Origin: Photobacterium angustum
GTDB lineage: Bacteria; Pseudomonadota; Gammaproteobacteria; Enterobacterales; Vibrionaceae
DNA: 64,000 nucleotides
Assembly: GCF_003026365.1 (NCBI RefSeq)
Contig: NZ_PYOM01000022.1
Span: forward strand, 1 to 64,000
Reading direction: 5' to 3'
In this document: positions 63,771-64,000 of the stretch, one piece after another
Layout of the letters: each line of letters starts with the position of its first letter
How positions within the stretch are numbered: position 1 is the stretch's first letter
Made by a program: the position numbers and the translations under genes
The notes under the pieces: generated by a model
Seen by the model: the letters and a program-made list of their open reading frames with translations, nothing else
Database searches by the model: none
Told to the model about the DNA's origin: nothing

Positions 63771-64000
63771 TCCATGAAACCGCACAAATTCATCCGTCAG
63801 CAGTGGTTGAAGACGGTGTAAAGATTGGCGCTAATGTCAAAGTTGGTCCATTCACTTATATTGCCACTGATGTTGAAATTGGTGAAGGCACTGAAGTGAT
63901 GTCACACGTTGTGATTAAAGGTCCAACGGTGATCGGTAAAGATAACCGTATATTCCCATTCGCCGTGATCGGTGAAGAGTGCCAAGATAAGAAATATCAA
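63767..64000 (+). CDS. lpxA: UDP-GlcNAc acyltransferase LpxA, 5' part
   Basis: The ATG at 63767 overlaps the fabZ stop (ATGA) and the frame stays open for 78 codons to the window edge. Product begins [20 protein letters not shown] and continues with hexapeptide repeats ([30 protein letters not shown]), the LpxA beta-helix. It catalyses the first lipid A step. The remaining ~185 residues lie beyond the window. Confidence 0.93.
   Translation, partial: MIHETAQIHPSAVVEDGVKIGANVKVGPFTYIATDVEIGEGTEVMSHVVIKGPTVIGKDNRIFPFAVIGEECQDKKYQ

Overview
The window is a stretch of ordinary chromosome from a gammaproteobacterium of the Vibrionaceae, most likely Photobacterium. This is an inference from moderately AT-rich DNA, from family-typical small proteins (DUF2850, DUF2310, DUF3301, DUF3549, DUF2789, DUF5993 types), from a recC-recB-recD cluster without ptrA, and from the gene order queF/syd...csrB...yqcC-truC-yqcA. 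I see no prophage, integron, CRISPR array or insertion sequence.

Layout. 1-500: an intact tRNA-Asp followed by two progressively decayed tRNA-Asp-like copies, probably the tail of an rRNA/tRNA operon. 0.5-8 kb: a YcfJ-like lipoprotein, an EmrD-type drug exporter, a TRIC/YicG-like membrane protein, and a glutamate acid-resistance operon (gadC-glsA-gadB). 8-12.5 kb: dapD, SOS-type yebG divergent from a Tag-family glycosylase around a shared LexA-like box, and a YeiE-type LysR regulator divergent from a TDT transporter. 12.7-22.1 kb: recC, recB, recD. 22-27.5 kb: a DsbB-type protein with a 50-residue DUF5993 partner, argA, DUF2850, mltA and tcdA. 27.6-34.9 kb: csdE/csdA, the small RNA gcvB, gcvA, an alpha/beta hydrolase, ygdD, rlmM, xni and ppnN. 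35.2-39.2 kb: two c-di-GMP-like signalling proteins whose GGDEF signatures are both altered. 39.3-47.5 kb: queF, syd and the csrB locus. 47.6-64 kb: glnD, map, rpsB-tsf-pyrH-frr, then the envelope biogenesis run uppS-cdsA-dxr-rseP-bamA-skp-lpxD-fabZ-lpxA, with lpxA cut by the window end.

The most notable non-coding content is at 42.2-44.4 kb. Three tandem CsrB-family regulatory RNAs lie head to tail. Each is packed with GGA motifs in hairpin loops, each ends in a GC-rich GAAA- or GCAA-loop terminator, and each has an 18-bp GacA/UvrY/VarA-type palindrome about 178 bp upstream of its predicted 5' end. Copies 1 and 2 are nearly identical within the RNA but diverged outside it; copy 3 is diverged and longer. 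A GcvB homologue with a well-formed promoter and terminator is encoded opposite gcvA at 29.36-29.55 kb.

Rho-independent terminators or stem-loops sit in many gaps, including inside the translation and envelope gene runs, so those runs are probably read as several graded transcription units. Start codons were moved inward from the longest frame wherever a ribosome binding site or family length supports it.
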